Of a DNA stretch of 54,417 bases, positions 33,696-41,511 are shown in pieces. Positions within the stretch are counted from its first letter, which is position 1; every line of letters begins with the position of its first letter. The notes below the pieces were generated by a model. That model was not told where the DNA came from, ran no database searches, and saw only the letters and a program-made list of their open reading frames with translations. A program made the translations under genes and the position numbers. The stretch lies in contig CAYRNW010000019.1 in NCBI GenBank assembly GCA_964425745.1, forward strand, positions 1-54,417, given 5' to 3'. This DNA comes from CALCNS01 sp964425745 (lineage in GTDB: Bacteria; Bacillota; JAAYKD01).

Positions 33696-34470
33696 CGCGC
33701 ATGTAGTATTCTTTATCTCCTCTGGCTTCCACCAATTTCTTGAATTTTGGCACGATCACATCGTAACTGCCACAGCCGTGAATATCTTTGCGCAGGCGGT
33801 CGTGGGTCTCGGGGCGTCCATCTAGACTGAGGACCACATTATACATTTCCTTATTACAGAATTCAATGACATCATCATCGATGAGGACGCCATTGGTGGT
33901 CAGGGTGAAGCGGAAGCGCTTGTGGCTATCTTGTTCTCTGCTGCGGGCATATTGAACCACGTCCTTGACCATTTTCCAGTTCATCAGGGGTTCGCCGCCA
34001 AAGAAATCTACTTCTAAGTTGGTGCGAGTGCCCGAGTTGGCAATGAGATAGTCGATGGCCTGCTTGCCTACTTCTAAGCTCATGACCGCGCGTTCGCCCT
34101 GATATTTCCCTTGAGCGGCAAAGCAGTATTGGCAGTCGAGGTTGCAGGTATGGGCTACATGCAAACAGAGTGCTTTGACCACGGAATTGCGCAAGGTCAG
34201 GTCGAGGTCGAGGTTTTCGAAGGTGTCGGGGCTGTAGAGCTTTCCGCTTTGTTCAAGGGCGCGAATATCCTCAAGAACACCGCGCAACTCCTCATCGGTA
34301 ACGGTGGGATCATCGCCGTATTTCTGCAGCATTTGGCGGATGATTTCCTCGGCTTCGATGGTTTGATATAGCTCGATCATGTCATAAGCAACCGGGTCCA
34401 CGTTGTGAACGGAGCCGCTGTTGCTGTCGATAACGATGTTGTACCCGTTGAGTTTGTATTGATGTACCAT
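33094..34470 (-). CDS. scfB: SCIFF-type thioether maturase, radical SAM/SPASM
   Basis: A 458-residue enzyme. N-terminal peptide-recognition region (1-95), radical SAM cluster motif CNLDCQYC (Cys109, 113, 116), GGEPLMNW motif, and a C-terminal SPASM domain with many cysteines (CKTCWARLYCAGGC and others) for auxiliary 4Fe-4S clusters. In this family the enzyme uses S-adenosylmethionine to form thioether links between cysteines and other residues of the SCIFF peptide; 5'-deoxyadenosine is the by-product. The peptide gene lies 83 bases upstream. Start at the ATG at 34470 with AGAGGGG; the frame extends 14 codons further without a site. Confidence 0.93.
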   Translation of the reverse strand: MVHQYKLNGYNIVIDSNSGSVHNVDPVAYDMIELYQTIEAEEIIRQMLQKYGDDPTVTDEELRGVLEDIRALEQSGKLYSPDTFENLDLDLTLRNSVVKALCLHVAHTCNLDCQYCFAAQGKYQGERAVMSLEVGKQAIDYLIANSGTRTNLEVDFFGGEPLMNWKMVKDVVQYARSREQDSHKRFRFTLTTNGVLIDDDVIEFCNKEMYNVVLSLDGRPETHDRLRKDIHGCGSYDVIVPKFKKLVEARGDKEYYMRGTFTHFNTDFTNDLFHMADLGFTELSMEPVVCAPGDPYAITEADMPTVMEHYEILAKDMLQRKAEGKPITFYHYMVDLQAGPCIYKRISGCGSGTEYLAVTPWGDLYPCHQFVGETEYCLGNLKDGITNPQKQGEFKQCNVYSHEECKTCWARLYCAGGCAANAYHATGSITGVYEQGCRLFRKRMECAIMMQVAQAQEE

Positions 34471-34553
34471 TGTAATTCCCCTCTTAACAAAGAAACACCG
34501 CTTGTTACACAAAGTGCGAACAAACGGCCATTCTTTAGCATGATCTTTTTAGA

Positions 34554-34700
34554 CTACTTATTTTTGTTTTCACACTGTTGATTGGCAATACCGCAAGAGG
34601 TCTTGCAGGCCGATTGGCAAGAGGTTTGGCATTCGCCGCAACCGCCAACTTTAGCGCTTTGCTCTAAATCACGTGTTTGTAAGGTTTGAATTCGTTTCAT
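34554..34700 (-). CDS. scfA: SCIFF peptide (six cysteines in forty-five residues)
   Basis: A 48-residue peptide starting MKRIQTLQTRDLEQSAK and containing six cysteines (21, 24, 28, 32, 36, 43) in the CGECQTSCQSACKTSC block. This is the widespread clostridial ranthipeptide precursor modified by the neighbouring maturase. Ribosome site GGGGAGGG lies 7 bases before the ATG. Promoter at 34734-34762. Confidence 0.95.
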   Translation of the reverse strand: MKRIQTLQTRDLEQSAKVGGCGECQTSCQSACKTSCGIANQQCENKNK

Positions 34701-34733
34701 TGTATAACCCTCCCCTGTGAACTTATCTTGTAT

Positions 34734-34762
34734 ACTTTACTCCAAGAAGGCATGTTTGTCAA
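34734..34762 (-). promoter_or_regulatory. Promoter of SCIFF operon
   Basis: TTGACA (34757-34762), 17-base spacer, TAAAGT (34734-34739) on the minus strand, about 30 bases before the ribosome site. Confidence 0.65.
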
Positions 34763-34777
34763 GACTTTCTACTCATG

Positions 34778-35185
34778 TTAGAGGGTTTTTCGTCGCTTGT
34801 AGGTCCTTTTTTTACGCTGTTTTTGAGAGATGACCGAAAAGATGATCAGCAACGCTGCTGGGATTAGAAGCCACCAAAAGGCCAACTGGGTAGGGGGCTT
34901 TTTATCGAAATACCAGGAAATTGCATCGTAGAGCACGACGCTAAGCGCCATGACAATACCGCCGAAGCGTTCTTTAAAGAAGCTGAGGATTAATCCTAAA
35001 GTGAAGAGTCCGGGGATGCAGGCAAGGCTTAGTTGTTCTCGCAGAGGGAGAGTAGGGAATTCCTCAAGACCACCTTCGCCGACATAAAAAAACAGGAACA
35101 ATGCTAAGAAGCCGATGCAGAATAGGCGCACCAACCATCGCATGACCTTGAGCCAAATGGGGTCATTTCGTTTCGGGGCGAACAC
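34778..35185 (-). CDS. Small membrane protein (DUF7670-like)
   Basis: A 135-residue protein with four hydrophobic segments (about 19-37, 48-65, 75-90, 102-120) and a basic C-terminal tail (KQRKKRTYKRRK). It starts with GTG at 35185 after GAGGAG. No catalytic motif is visible. Its stop lies 15 bases from the -35 of the SCIFF promoter. Role unknown; family name is a tentative recall. Confidence 0.6.
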   Translation of the reverse strand: MFAPKRNDPIWLKVMRWLVRLFCIGFLALFLFFYVGEGGLEEFPTLPLREQLSLACIPGLFTLGLILSFFKERFGGIVMALSVVLYDAISWYFDKKPPTQLAFWWLLIPAALLIIFSVISQKQRKKRTYKRRKTL

Positions 35186-35290
35186 ATAGCAACACTCCTC
35201 TATATTTCTTTCCTGTTATTTCCGTTTCTATAAATTTCTACTATAAAAGATACCATTTTTTGGTGTATCCGTCAAGATTTACTTGAGACT

Positions 35291-35360
35291 TGGGGACGGT
35301 TCTCTGCCTAGCAAAATTTCCATAGTTCTGGCAAAAAAGAGGAGGAGAGAACCGTCCCCA
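35291..35360. repeat. GGGGACGGTTCTC inverted repeat element 1
   Basis: Arms TGGGGACGGTTCTCT (35291-35305) and AGAGAACCGTCCCCA (35346-35360) form a perfect 15-bp stem around a 40-base centre containing AAAATTTCCATAGTTCTGG. The centre occurs in reverse in element 2. Confidence 0.85.
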
Positions 35361-35364
35361 GATA

Positions 35365-36072
35365 TCAAAACCGTAATTGTTTACGCAGAGCTTTCCAAGG
35401 AGGGCAATACTGGTCCATCACTTGATAAAACTTGGGACCGTGATTAGGCACCCATAAATGCGCTAATTCATGGATCACCACGTACCGAAGCAAATACTGC
35501 TCGCGTTTGACCAACTCCAAATTCAACCAAACCCGTTTTGCTTTCGGGTTACAGGACCCCCAACGGGTTTTCATACGCTTGACGCCCCATTGCTGCACTG
35601 AAACTCCCATGCGCAACGCTTCTTGCGCTAAAACCGCCGATAATTCTTTTTTGAACTCTTGCTTGAAAAACTCATAGACAAGCGCTTCTCTTTGTACGGT
35701 CGATAAATCCACACCACTTTGCAGCACTAAATGATCTACTCTGGTAAAACAAGATGGCTTTTTAACCCCGTCAACGATTTGCACTTCCAAGAAAAATGGC
35801 TTGCCCCACAAAAAAATCCGCTCTCCCTGTTGATACGTTACCTCAACGGGTTTGTTTTGTTGCATTGCTTGCCAACGTGCTTGAATCCAATCGCTGTGCT
35901 TTTGCAAAAAAACGTGCAGATCCATATCTGAAACGGCACGTGGTAGCGAACAAACCACACGAGCGGGCTGCGCTTTGATACGCAGATAAGAGTGCTTGAT
36001 CGCTTTCCTATGAACCTCTATGGGGATCTCCCCTTGCCAAAGAAAGGTTGTAATGCTACTTCGCTTGGTCAT
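35365..36072 (-). CDS. YgjP-type (M48/WLM-like) metallopeptidase
   Basis: A 235-residue protein with the zinc motif HELAH in VVIHELAHLWVPNHGPKF (about 200-217), where the third ligand is the His of NHG, and the conserved upstream RWGSCNPKAKRVWLNLEL. This is the pattern of the YgjP/DUF45 family. It is cytoplasmic (no signal). Start ATG at 36072 with GGGAG. It is the last gene of the operon with the aldolase and MtnA, 60 bases after the aldolase, with a hairpin in between. Confidence 0.85.
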   Translation of the reverse strand: MTKRSSITTFLWQGEIPIEVHRKAIKHSYLRIKAQPARVVCSLPRAVSDMDLHVFLQKHSDWIQARWQAMQQNKPVEVTYQQGERIFLWGKPFFLEVQIVDGVKKPSCFTRVDHLVLQSGVDLSTVQREALVYEFFKQEFKKELSAVLAQEALRMGVSVQQWGVKRMKTRWGSCNPKAKRVWLNLELVKREQYLLRYVVIHELAHLWVPNHGPKFYQVMDQYCPPWKALRKQLRF

Positions 36073-36093
36073 CCAATACTCCCTTCAATCCGA

Positions 36094-36127
36094 ATTTCGC
36101 ACAAGGGGTCTGACCCCTCTGCGAAAT
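36094..36127. repeat. GGGGTCtGACCCC hairpin
   Basis: Nested inverted repeat: ATTTCGCA outside and GGGGTC-T-GACCCC inside, between the aldolase and the metallopeptidase gene. Could end or trim the mRNA; it resembles short palindromes scattered in many bacterial genomes. Confidence 0.65.
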
Positions 36128-36132
36128 CGGTG

Positions 36133-36774
36133 CTACTTTTGTCCGTAGGAGCGGAAGAGTTGCTGCATCTTTTGCATTTCTTCTTCCGGTAACACCACTG
36201 GGTTTCCCATACTCTTGGTGATGCAATACAACCTGGCTACTTGTTCAATTTCCTCTAAAATACGAAAAGCCGTGCTTAAGCTTTCGGCCGCTGTTACAAT
36301 ACCGTGGTTCGCCAGCAAAACCGCCCGACCCTCTGCCATCGTTTCACAAGCCCGCTCGGCTAACTCCTCGCTACCAAAGGTGGCATACGGCGCACAGGGC
36401 ACACTTTTTCCGGCTAAAGCGACCATATAGTGGATCGCAGGCAATTCTTGCTGTAGACAAGACACCGCCGTGGCATAGGTGGAGTGCGCGTGTACCACTG
36501 CTTGAATTTCAGGTCGCTGTTTATAGACTTCAGCATGCATCCGCCACTCACTCGAAGGCTTCCATCTGCCTTCTACAACCCGTCCATTGAGATCCATGAC
36601 AACAAGATCTTCTGTTTGCAGCGCCAAATACTCCATCCCCGATGGCGTTATCAACATGTAGCCGGTGCTCTGCTCTAAACAGCTGACATTGCCCCCGGTC
36701 CCCACCGTGAGATTGCGCAGTGTCAATTCTTTTGCCCAACGGACGACCTCTTCTTTCAGTTTGATTCGTAGCAT
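36133..36774 (-). CDS. Class II aldolase, probable 5-deoxyribulose-1-phosphate aldolase
   Basis: A 213-residue class II aldolase/adducin protein: GTGGNVSC (about 27-34), SSEWRMHAEVY with the catalytic Glu, zinc ligands in VVHAHSTYA and LLANHG. The family splits sugar phosphates to dihydroxyacetone phosphate plus an aldehyde, or dehydrates methylthioribulose phosphate (MtnB). Its gene follows mtnA with a one-base overlap (TGATG), as in the DHAP shunt for 5-deoxyribose and methylthioribose salvage. No other methionine salvage genes (mtnC, mtnD, mtnK) are present, which favours the aldolase over MtnB. Substrate is inferred from context. Confidence 0.75.
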   Translation of the reverse strand: MLRIKLKEEVVRWAKELTLRNLTVGTGGNVSCLEQSTGYMLITPSGMEYLALQTEDLVVMDLNGRVVEGRWKPSSEWRMHAEVYKQRPEIQAVVHAHSTYATAVSCLQQELPAIHYMVALAGKSVPCAPYATFGSEELAERACETMAEGRAVLLANHGIVTAAESLSTAFRILEEIEQVARLYCITKSMGNPVVLPEEEMQKMQQLFRSYGQK

Positions 36775-37853
36775 CACAGCGTCTCCTCTTTTGGTCCGGT
36801 AAGAACTTTTCGCAAATTTACATCGTAGGGTGGATATACCAACCCTTCCTCGGTAATGAAGGCGGTGATCATACTGTGATCAGTGACATCGAAAGCGGGG
36901 TTATAGACGTTGATTCCTTGCGGTGCCATGGCGTGCTCATACCATAAATCGGTCACTTCATAGTCCGGCCGCTGTTCAATGACAATGCCTTTGCCACTGA
37001 GCGTTTCAAAGTCCACGGTAGAGCTTGGCGCACACACATAAAATGGTATGCCAAACTCCCGCGCCAGTATTGCTACATTCAAGGTGCCGATTTTGTTGGC
37101 GGTGTCTCCATTGGACGCCACACGGTCGCAGCCGACCAAAACCGCATCGACTTTACCCTGTTTCATCAAAGAAGCGGCCATGTTGTCGCAGAGTACGGTC
37201 ACATCGAGACCGGCCCGAGCCAGCTCAAAAGCGGTCAGCCGTGCACCCTGTAAGAGAGGCCTGGTTTCGTCGCAGTATATATGGAAGTCATAACCCTGTT
37301 CGTGGCCCAAATACATGGGAGCGGTGGCGGTACCATAGCGGATGGTCGCCAATTGTCCGGCGTTGCAATGGGTTAGTAACCCTGCTCCCGGACGCAACAA
37401 ACCAAGGCCATGCTCGCCGATTGCCTTACACACCGCAATGTCTTTTTCCCGCATCTCTAAGGCTTTTTGCAGTAACGTTTCCGCTAAAACCGATGGGATT
37501 TGCTCCGCCTGTTCTTGCAGGGTTTGTGCGAGTTGCTCCAACGCCCATGCCAAATTGACGGCGGTAGGGCGGGCGCTCTGCAAGATCTCTTTTGTTTTAT
37601 AGAAGTGAGCCAAGAAAGCTTCTGGGTTTAATTCGATATGTTGTCTCATCACTACGGCTATGCCTATGGCTGCGGCAATGCCAATCGCCGGTGCACCACG
37701 CACCTTGAGCAAGTAGATGGCTTCACGGATTTCATCGACTCCGGTCAAATATAAGACAACTTCCTTGTTCGGTAACTGAGTTTGGTCCAAAATGGCTAAG
37801 GCTTGTCTTTGAGGGCAATAATCCACCGATGTTATCAGCTCGGTTTGACTCAT
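36774..37853 (-). CDS. mtnA: Methylthioribose-1-phosphate isomerase
   Basis: A 359-residue eIF2B-alpha-like protein with the MtnA motifs: VRGAPAIGIAAA (about 52-63), LTHCNAGQLAT with catalytic Cys, VGCDRVASNGDTANKIGT with catalytic Asp, and the C-terminal NPAFDVTDHSMITAFITE. It converts 5-methylthioribose (or 5-deoxyribose) 1-phosphate into the ribulose form. Its ATG overlaps the end of the aldo/keto reductase gene; the aldolase follows. Together these recycle by-products of S-adenosylmethionine enzymes. Confidence 0.93.
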   Translation of the reverse strand: MSQTELITSVDYCPQRQALAILDQTQLPNKEVVLYLTGVDEIREAIYLLKVRGAPAIGIAAAIGIAVVMRQHIELNPEAFLAHFYKTKEILQSARPTAVNLAWALEQLAQTLQEQAEQIPSVLAETLLQKALEMREKDIAVCKAIGEHGLGLLRPGAGLLTHCNAGQLATIRYGTATAPMYLGHEQGYDFHIYCDETRPLLQGARLTAFELARAGLDVTVLCDNMAASLMKQGKVDAVLVGCDRVASNGDTANKIGTLNVAILAREFGIPFYVCAPSSTVDFETLSGKGIVIEQRPDYEVTDLWYEHAMAPQGINVYNPAFDVTDHSMITAFITEEGLVYPPYDVNLRKVLTGPKEETL

Positions 37854-39040
37854 TTCCGAGTTCCCCCTTCCTCTTTATGGAGTCCCATAAAGCGCTTGAT
37901 GATCCCTCGAGCCGGGCGGTACCAGAACCCCTCTAACTCTTGTTGGGTCATCTTCAGTGCTTGGCGAATAGGAATCTTTTGCGGACATTTGGTTTCACAC
38001 AGCCCACACTGCGTACAGAGACCGGCGTGGCTATCCTTTTTTTTGATTCCGGTTTGCATAATGTATTTGCGAATCGCTGTGGCGCGTCCTTCTAAAGCAA
38101 CGTCGTTGGTGCAGGCTAAGCAAAGCGGGATATCGACGCCGAAGGGGCAGGGCATGCAGTAGTTACAGCCGGTGCACGGGATTCGGATGGTTTTCAGCAG
38201 GATCTGGCGCACTTTTTCAAATAAAGCAATTTCGCTTTCGCTAAATTCTCCGGCTTGGGCGGTGGAAGCAGCTTCAATGTTTTCGTTGAGCATCTCCATG
38301 CTGTTCATGCCCGAAAGTACTGTGATTACTTCAGGGTGGTTCCAAACCCAGCGCAGCGCCCATTCTGCGGGTGTGCGTTTGGGTTTCGCATTTTGCCACA
38401 GCTCTTCCACTTCCCTGGGCAGGGCGGTCACCAATTTTCCACCTCGCAGCGGTTCCATGATCATCACCGGTAGACCCTTGGAGGCAGCATATTGCAACCC
38501 CGATTTGCCAGCCTGATTGTGTTCATCCATATAGTTGTATTGGATCATGCAAAACTCCCAAGCGTAGGCATCGATCAGTTTGACGAAATCCTCTTTGCCC
38601 CCGTGATACGAAAAGCCGATGTTGCGAATCTGACCGAAGGCCTTCTTTTCTTGGATCCATTGCTCAATGCCTAAGTTTTGCAAGCGCTGCCAAACACCGA
38701 CATCGCTGAGCATATGGATTAAATAATAGTCGATGTAATCGGTCTGCAAGCGTTTGAGGTGCTCGTTGAAGTATCGATCAAAATCTTCGGTTTTTTTCAA
38801 GAGGTAATGAGGAAGTTTAGTTGCGATCTTGACACGCTGCCGGTAGCCTTTGGCTAAGATTTTACCCAAAGTGACTTCGCTGTTGGGGTAGATGTAGGCG
38901 GTGTCGAAATAATTGACCCCTTGTTCAATGGCATGGATGATCTGACGTTCCACTTCGCTTTCATCTTTGGCAAAACGCATGCAGCCAAACGCTAAGACCG
39001 AAAGGGAATCGCCGTTTTTGGGATTGATTCTATAATTCAT
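37850..39040 (-). CDS. Aldo/keto reductase with C-terminal 4Fe-4S domain
   Basis: A 396-residue protein. AKR barrel with the tetrad: Asp and Tyr in FDTAYIYPNSE (about 48-58), Lys in KIATKLP, His in YYLIHMLSD. The C-terminal 90 residues carry CTGCNYCMPCPFGVD and CTQCGLCETKCP, which bind iron-sulfur clusters, as in the ferredoxin-dependent AKR group common in anaerobes. The ATG at 39040 has GAGGTG 5 bases before. Co-transcribed with mtnA; a role in reducing the aldehyde from the aldolase step (acetaldehyde or methylthioacetaldehyde) is a possible but unproven link. Confidence 0.9.
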   Translation of the reverse strand: MNYRINPKNGDSLSVLAFGCMRFAKDESEVERQIIHAIEQGVNYFDTAYIYPNSEVTLGKILAKGYRQRVKIATKLPHYLLKKTEDFDRYFNEHLKRLQTDYIDYYLIHMLSDVGVWQRLQNLGIEQWIQEKKAFGQIRNIGFSYHGGKEDFVKLIDAYAWEFCMIQYNYMDEHNQAGKSGLQYAASKGLPVMIMEPLRGGKLVTALPREVEELWQNAKPKRTPAEWALRWVWNHPEVITVLSGMNSMEMLNENIEAASTAQAGEFSESEIALFEKVRQILLKTIRIPCTGCNYCMPCPFGVDIPLCLACTNDVALEGRATAIRKYIMQTGIKKKDSHAGLCTQCGLCETKCPQKIPIRQALKMTQQELEGFWYRPARGIIKRFMGLHKEEGGTRK

Positions 39041-39129
39041 GCAGCACCTCGCATTCTTTTTTCCAGGGTATTTCATGGTGTTCAATTCGATTTGCACAGA
39101 AGCTTTCCCTTGTTTCCCCTTGGGCTCCT

Positions 39130-39219
39130 TGGGGACGGTTCTCCCTACCTGGGGACGGTTCTCTGCCTCGCTTTTCTACCAGAACAATGGAAATTTTCCG
39201 AGGGAGAGAACCGTCCCCA
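39130..39219. repeat. GGGGACGGTTCTC inverted repeat element 2 (double left arm)
   Basis: Two left arms (TGGGGACGGTTCTC at 39130 and at 39150) and one right arm (GAGAACCGTCCCCA ending 39219). The centre contains CCAGAACAATGGAAATTTT, the reverse of the centre of element 1, so the two are inverted copies of one element. Located in the 316-base gap between the divergent AKR and glycosyltransferase genes; nothing else clear is seen in this gap. Confidence 0.8.
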
Positions 39220-39356
39220 AGTAGATATTTCCAAGGTCGTGAACAAATTATGTCGAAATTCACTTCAATTGTGAAATTTTTCCGAACTCTGCTCCTTTTC
39301 TCTTTTCTCTTAAGCAAAACGTGGTATGCTGGTAAGGGAAGAAATGGGGGTGACTT

Positions 39357-40601
39357 ATGCCAAAGTTGTTGGAATCCGTGAATCAAGTGATTTTTGCAGT
39401 GTTTTTTTTATGTTATACCTATCAGCTTTTCTTTGTCTTTCTGCGTTTGGTTCGGCCTATGCCAACCTATTTTGCGCAAAAGCAACATCGCTATGCCGTA
39501 TTGATCCCGGCGCGAAACGAAAGTACTGTGATCGCCGGTTTATTAGATAGTCTCGAGGCCCAGAATTACCCGAAAGAACTGGTAGATATTTATGTGATTG
39601 CCGACAATTGCACCGACCAGACCGGGAAGATCGCTAAGAGTCACGGAGCACAGGTGATCACTCGCCGTAATTTACGGGAGATCGGCAAAGGTTATGCTTT
39701 ACAATATGCTTTTCAGACCCTTCAGAGAAACAAGAGCCTGCAATATTACGATGGCTATTTTGTGTTTGATGCCGACAACCAGCTCGATGAAAACTTTATT
39801 GAGGAAATGAATCGCGTTTTTGATCAAGGTCATGTAGCGGTCACCAGTTATAGAAACTCCAAAAATTATGACACCAACTGGCTTTCCGCCGGGTATAGCC
39901 TCTGGTTCTTGCGCGAATCCTATTTTATCAATGGAGCCCGTATGCTTTTCGGTAGCAGTTGTGCCATTTCAGGGACAGGTTTTTTGGTCTCCTCCGCTCT
40001 CATCGATGAACTGGGCGGCTGGCCGTATCACCTGCTCACCGAGGATATTCAATTCAGTGTTGAACAAGTCTTGCGTGGAAAGCGCATTGGTTACGCCGAA
40101 AAAGCGATGCTTTACGATGAGCAGCCTATTGACTTTGCCACTTCTTGGAGGCAACGTTTGCGCTGGGCAAAAGGGTTTTATCAGGTATTAAACCGCTATG
40201 GCGGACGCCTTTTACATAATATCTTCAAGCGTAAAGGTTTTTCATCGTATGATTTGCTTATGACCATTGCTCCGGCTTTTGTACTTACGCTCTTTCTCTG
40301 GTTCTTTAATACTTCGTTCCTGATCTTTGCGATGATCGAAGAAAACCCGCTCTTTATTCGCATAGCACTGAACAGCATGGGTTCCGGTCTTTTAGGTGCC
40401 TACTTTAGCCTCTTTTTCCACGGTGCGGTCGCAACCGTCTTTCAGTGGAAGAAGATCCGAGCCAGCACCTGGAAGAAGCTCCTTTACATGTTCACATTCC
40501 CTATTTTCCTGTTCACCTATATTCCCATCTCTTGGGCTGCTTTATTCAAAAAGGTAACCTGGGAACCCATTAAACATGTTATTACAGAACGAGTTGCATA
40601 G
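39357..40601 (+). CDS. Membrane glycosyltransferase family 2
   Basis: A 414-residue protein: N-terminal TM (about 10-30), GT-A domain starting LIPARNESTVIAGLLDSL, DAD (about 141-143) for metal and nucleotide sugar, GTGFLVS, TED catalytic aspartate (about 228-230), and the RQRLRWAKGFYQ motif of processive (cellulose/hyaluronan-type) enzymes; three C-terminal TMs. It probably polymerises or transfers a sugar at the membrane. Start ATG at 39357 after GGGGGTG. No other polysaccharide genes are near. Ends next to the strong hairpin at 40630. Confidence 0.88.
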   Translation: MPKLLESVNQVIFAVFFLCYTYQLFFVFLRLVRPMPTYFAQKQHRYAVLIPARNESTVIAGLLDSLEAQNYPKELVDIYVIADNCTDQTGKIAKSHGAQVITRRNLREIGKGYALQYAFQTLQRNKSLQYYDGYFVFDADNQLDENFIEEMNRVFDQGHVAVTSYRNSKNYDTNWLSAGYSLWFLRESYFINGARMLFGSSCAISGTGFLVSSALIDELGGWPYHLLTEDIQFSVEQVLRGKRIGYAEKAMLYDEQPIDFATSWRQRLRWAKGFYQVLNRYGGRLLHNIFKRKGFSSYDLLMTIAPAFVLTLFLWFFNTSFLIFAMIEENPLFIRIALNSMGSGLLGAYFSLFFHGAVATVFQWKKIRASTWKKLLYMFTFPIFLFTYIPISWAALFKKVTWEPIKHVITERVA

Positions 40602-40629
40602 ATAAAAGTTTGAAAAGGGACATACAAAA

Positions 40630-40670
40630 GGGGACGGTTCTCCCCCCCATTGGGGGGGAGAACCGTCCCC
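40630..40670. repeat. GGGGACGGTTCTC inverted repeat element 3 / bidirectional terminator
   Basis: GGGGACGGTTCTCCCCCCCA followed at once by its reverse complement: a perfect hairpin of about 20 bp without the 40-base centre of the other elements. It sits between the convergent glycosyltransferase and ResC genes, so it probably ends both transcripts. Confidence 0.85.
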
Positions 40671-40683
40671 TACATTTCGAGTC

Positions 40684-41511
40684 TTAACTCAGGTAACTAT
40701 GTAACCCTGCAAGTAAAGTATTGACTCCAATAAATGTAAAGATGACACAGAGGAAACCGATGACAGCAAACCAAGCTGCAGGTTTTCCGGTCCATCCTCG
40801 GTGGAATCTCAAATGCAGGTAAACGGAGTAAATCAGCCAGGTAATCAACGACCAGGTTTCTTTGGGATCCCAAGCCCAGTAGCGCGACCAAGCCGCTTTT
40901 GCCCAAATTGCCCCTGTCACAATAACCAAGGTCAGCATTAAATAGCCAAAGGCAATCACCCGGTAACTCAAGTAATCACAGGTTTCCGCTGTAAGCAAGG
41001 AAGATTTGGATTCATCATCTTTCTTCTGATACAAGTGAATCAAATACATCGCCGCTAGCCCTGCCGATACCGCAAAGGCACCATAACTGATAACTGCCGT
41101 TCCCACATGCAAATAGAGCCAATTGCTTTGTAATGCCGGCATCAATGGCTTGATAGTTTTTGGTAGCATAGAAGCATAACCCATGACTAAAAAGGCAATC
41201 GGCATTACAAACGCACCAACAGCAGTAAACCGATATGCATAATGTAAGACTAAATAACAAAGCACGATTCCCCAAGTAAAACTGGTTGCAAACTCAAATT
41301 GATTACTAAAGGGAAGCCGTCCGGATTCAATGACTCGCAAAATAATGGCGGCAGTATGAATCACAAAACCGGCTGATGTTAACAGAACACCGATTTTTCC
41401 CATGAGCTCTTTCTTAAGCGCAACGTGAACAAAAAAGCTCAAGGCAGCCAAAGTGTACGCAATAAAGGCAACTGTAAATAAAGTCTCTTCCCAAAAAATT
41501 ATTTGTTCCAT
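40684..41511 (-). CDS. resC: Cytochrome c biogenesis protein ResC/CcsA
   Basis: A 275-residue polytopic protein with eight hydrophobic segments and the haem-handling WWD motif WAKAAWSRYWAWDPKETWSLITW (about 216-238) plus flanking His residues. Together with ResB it moves haem outward and attaches it to CxxCH apocytochromes. Its start overlaps resB by 13 bases. The adjacent eleven-haem cytochrome is the obvious client. Confidence 0.95.
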   Translation of the reverse strand: MEQIIFWEETLFTVAFIAYTLAALSFFVHVALKKELMGKIGVLLTSAGFVIHTAAIILRVIESGRLPFSNQFEFATSFTWGIVLCYLVLHYAYRFTAVGAFVMPIAFLVMGYASMLPKTIKPLMPALQSNWLYLHVGTAVISYGAFAVSAGLAAMYLIHLYQKKDDESKSSLLTAETCDYLSYRVIAFGYLMLTLVIVTGAIWAKAAWSRYWAWDPKETWSLITWLIYSVYLHLRFHRGWTGKPAAWFAVIGFLCVIFTFIGVNTLLAGLHSYLS

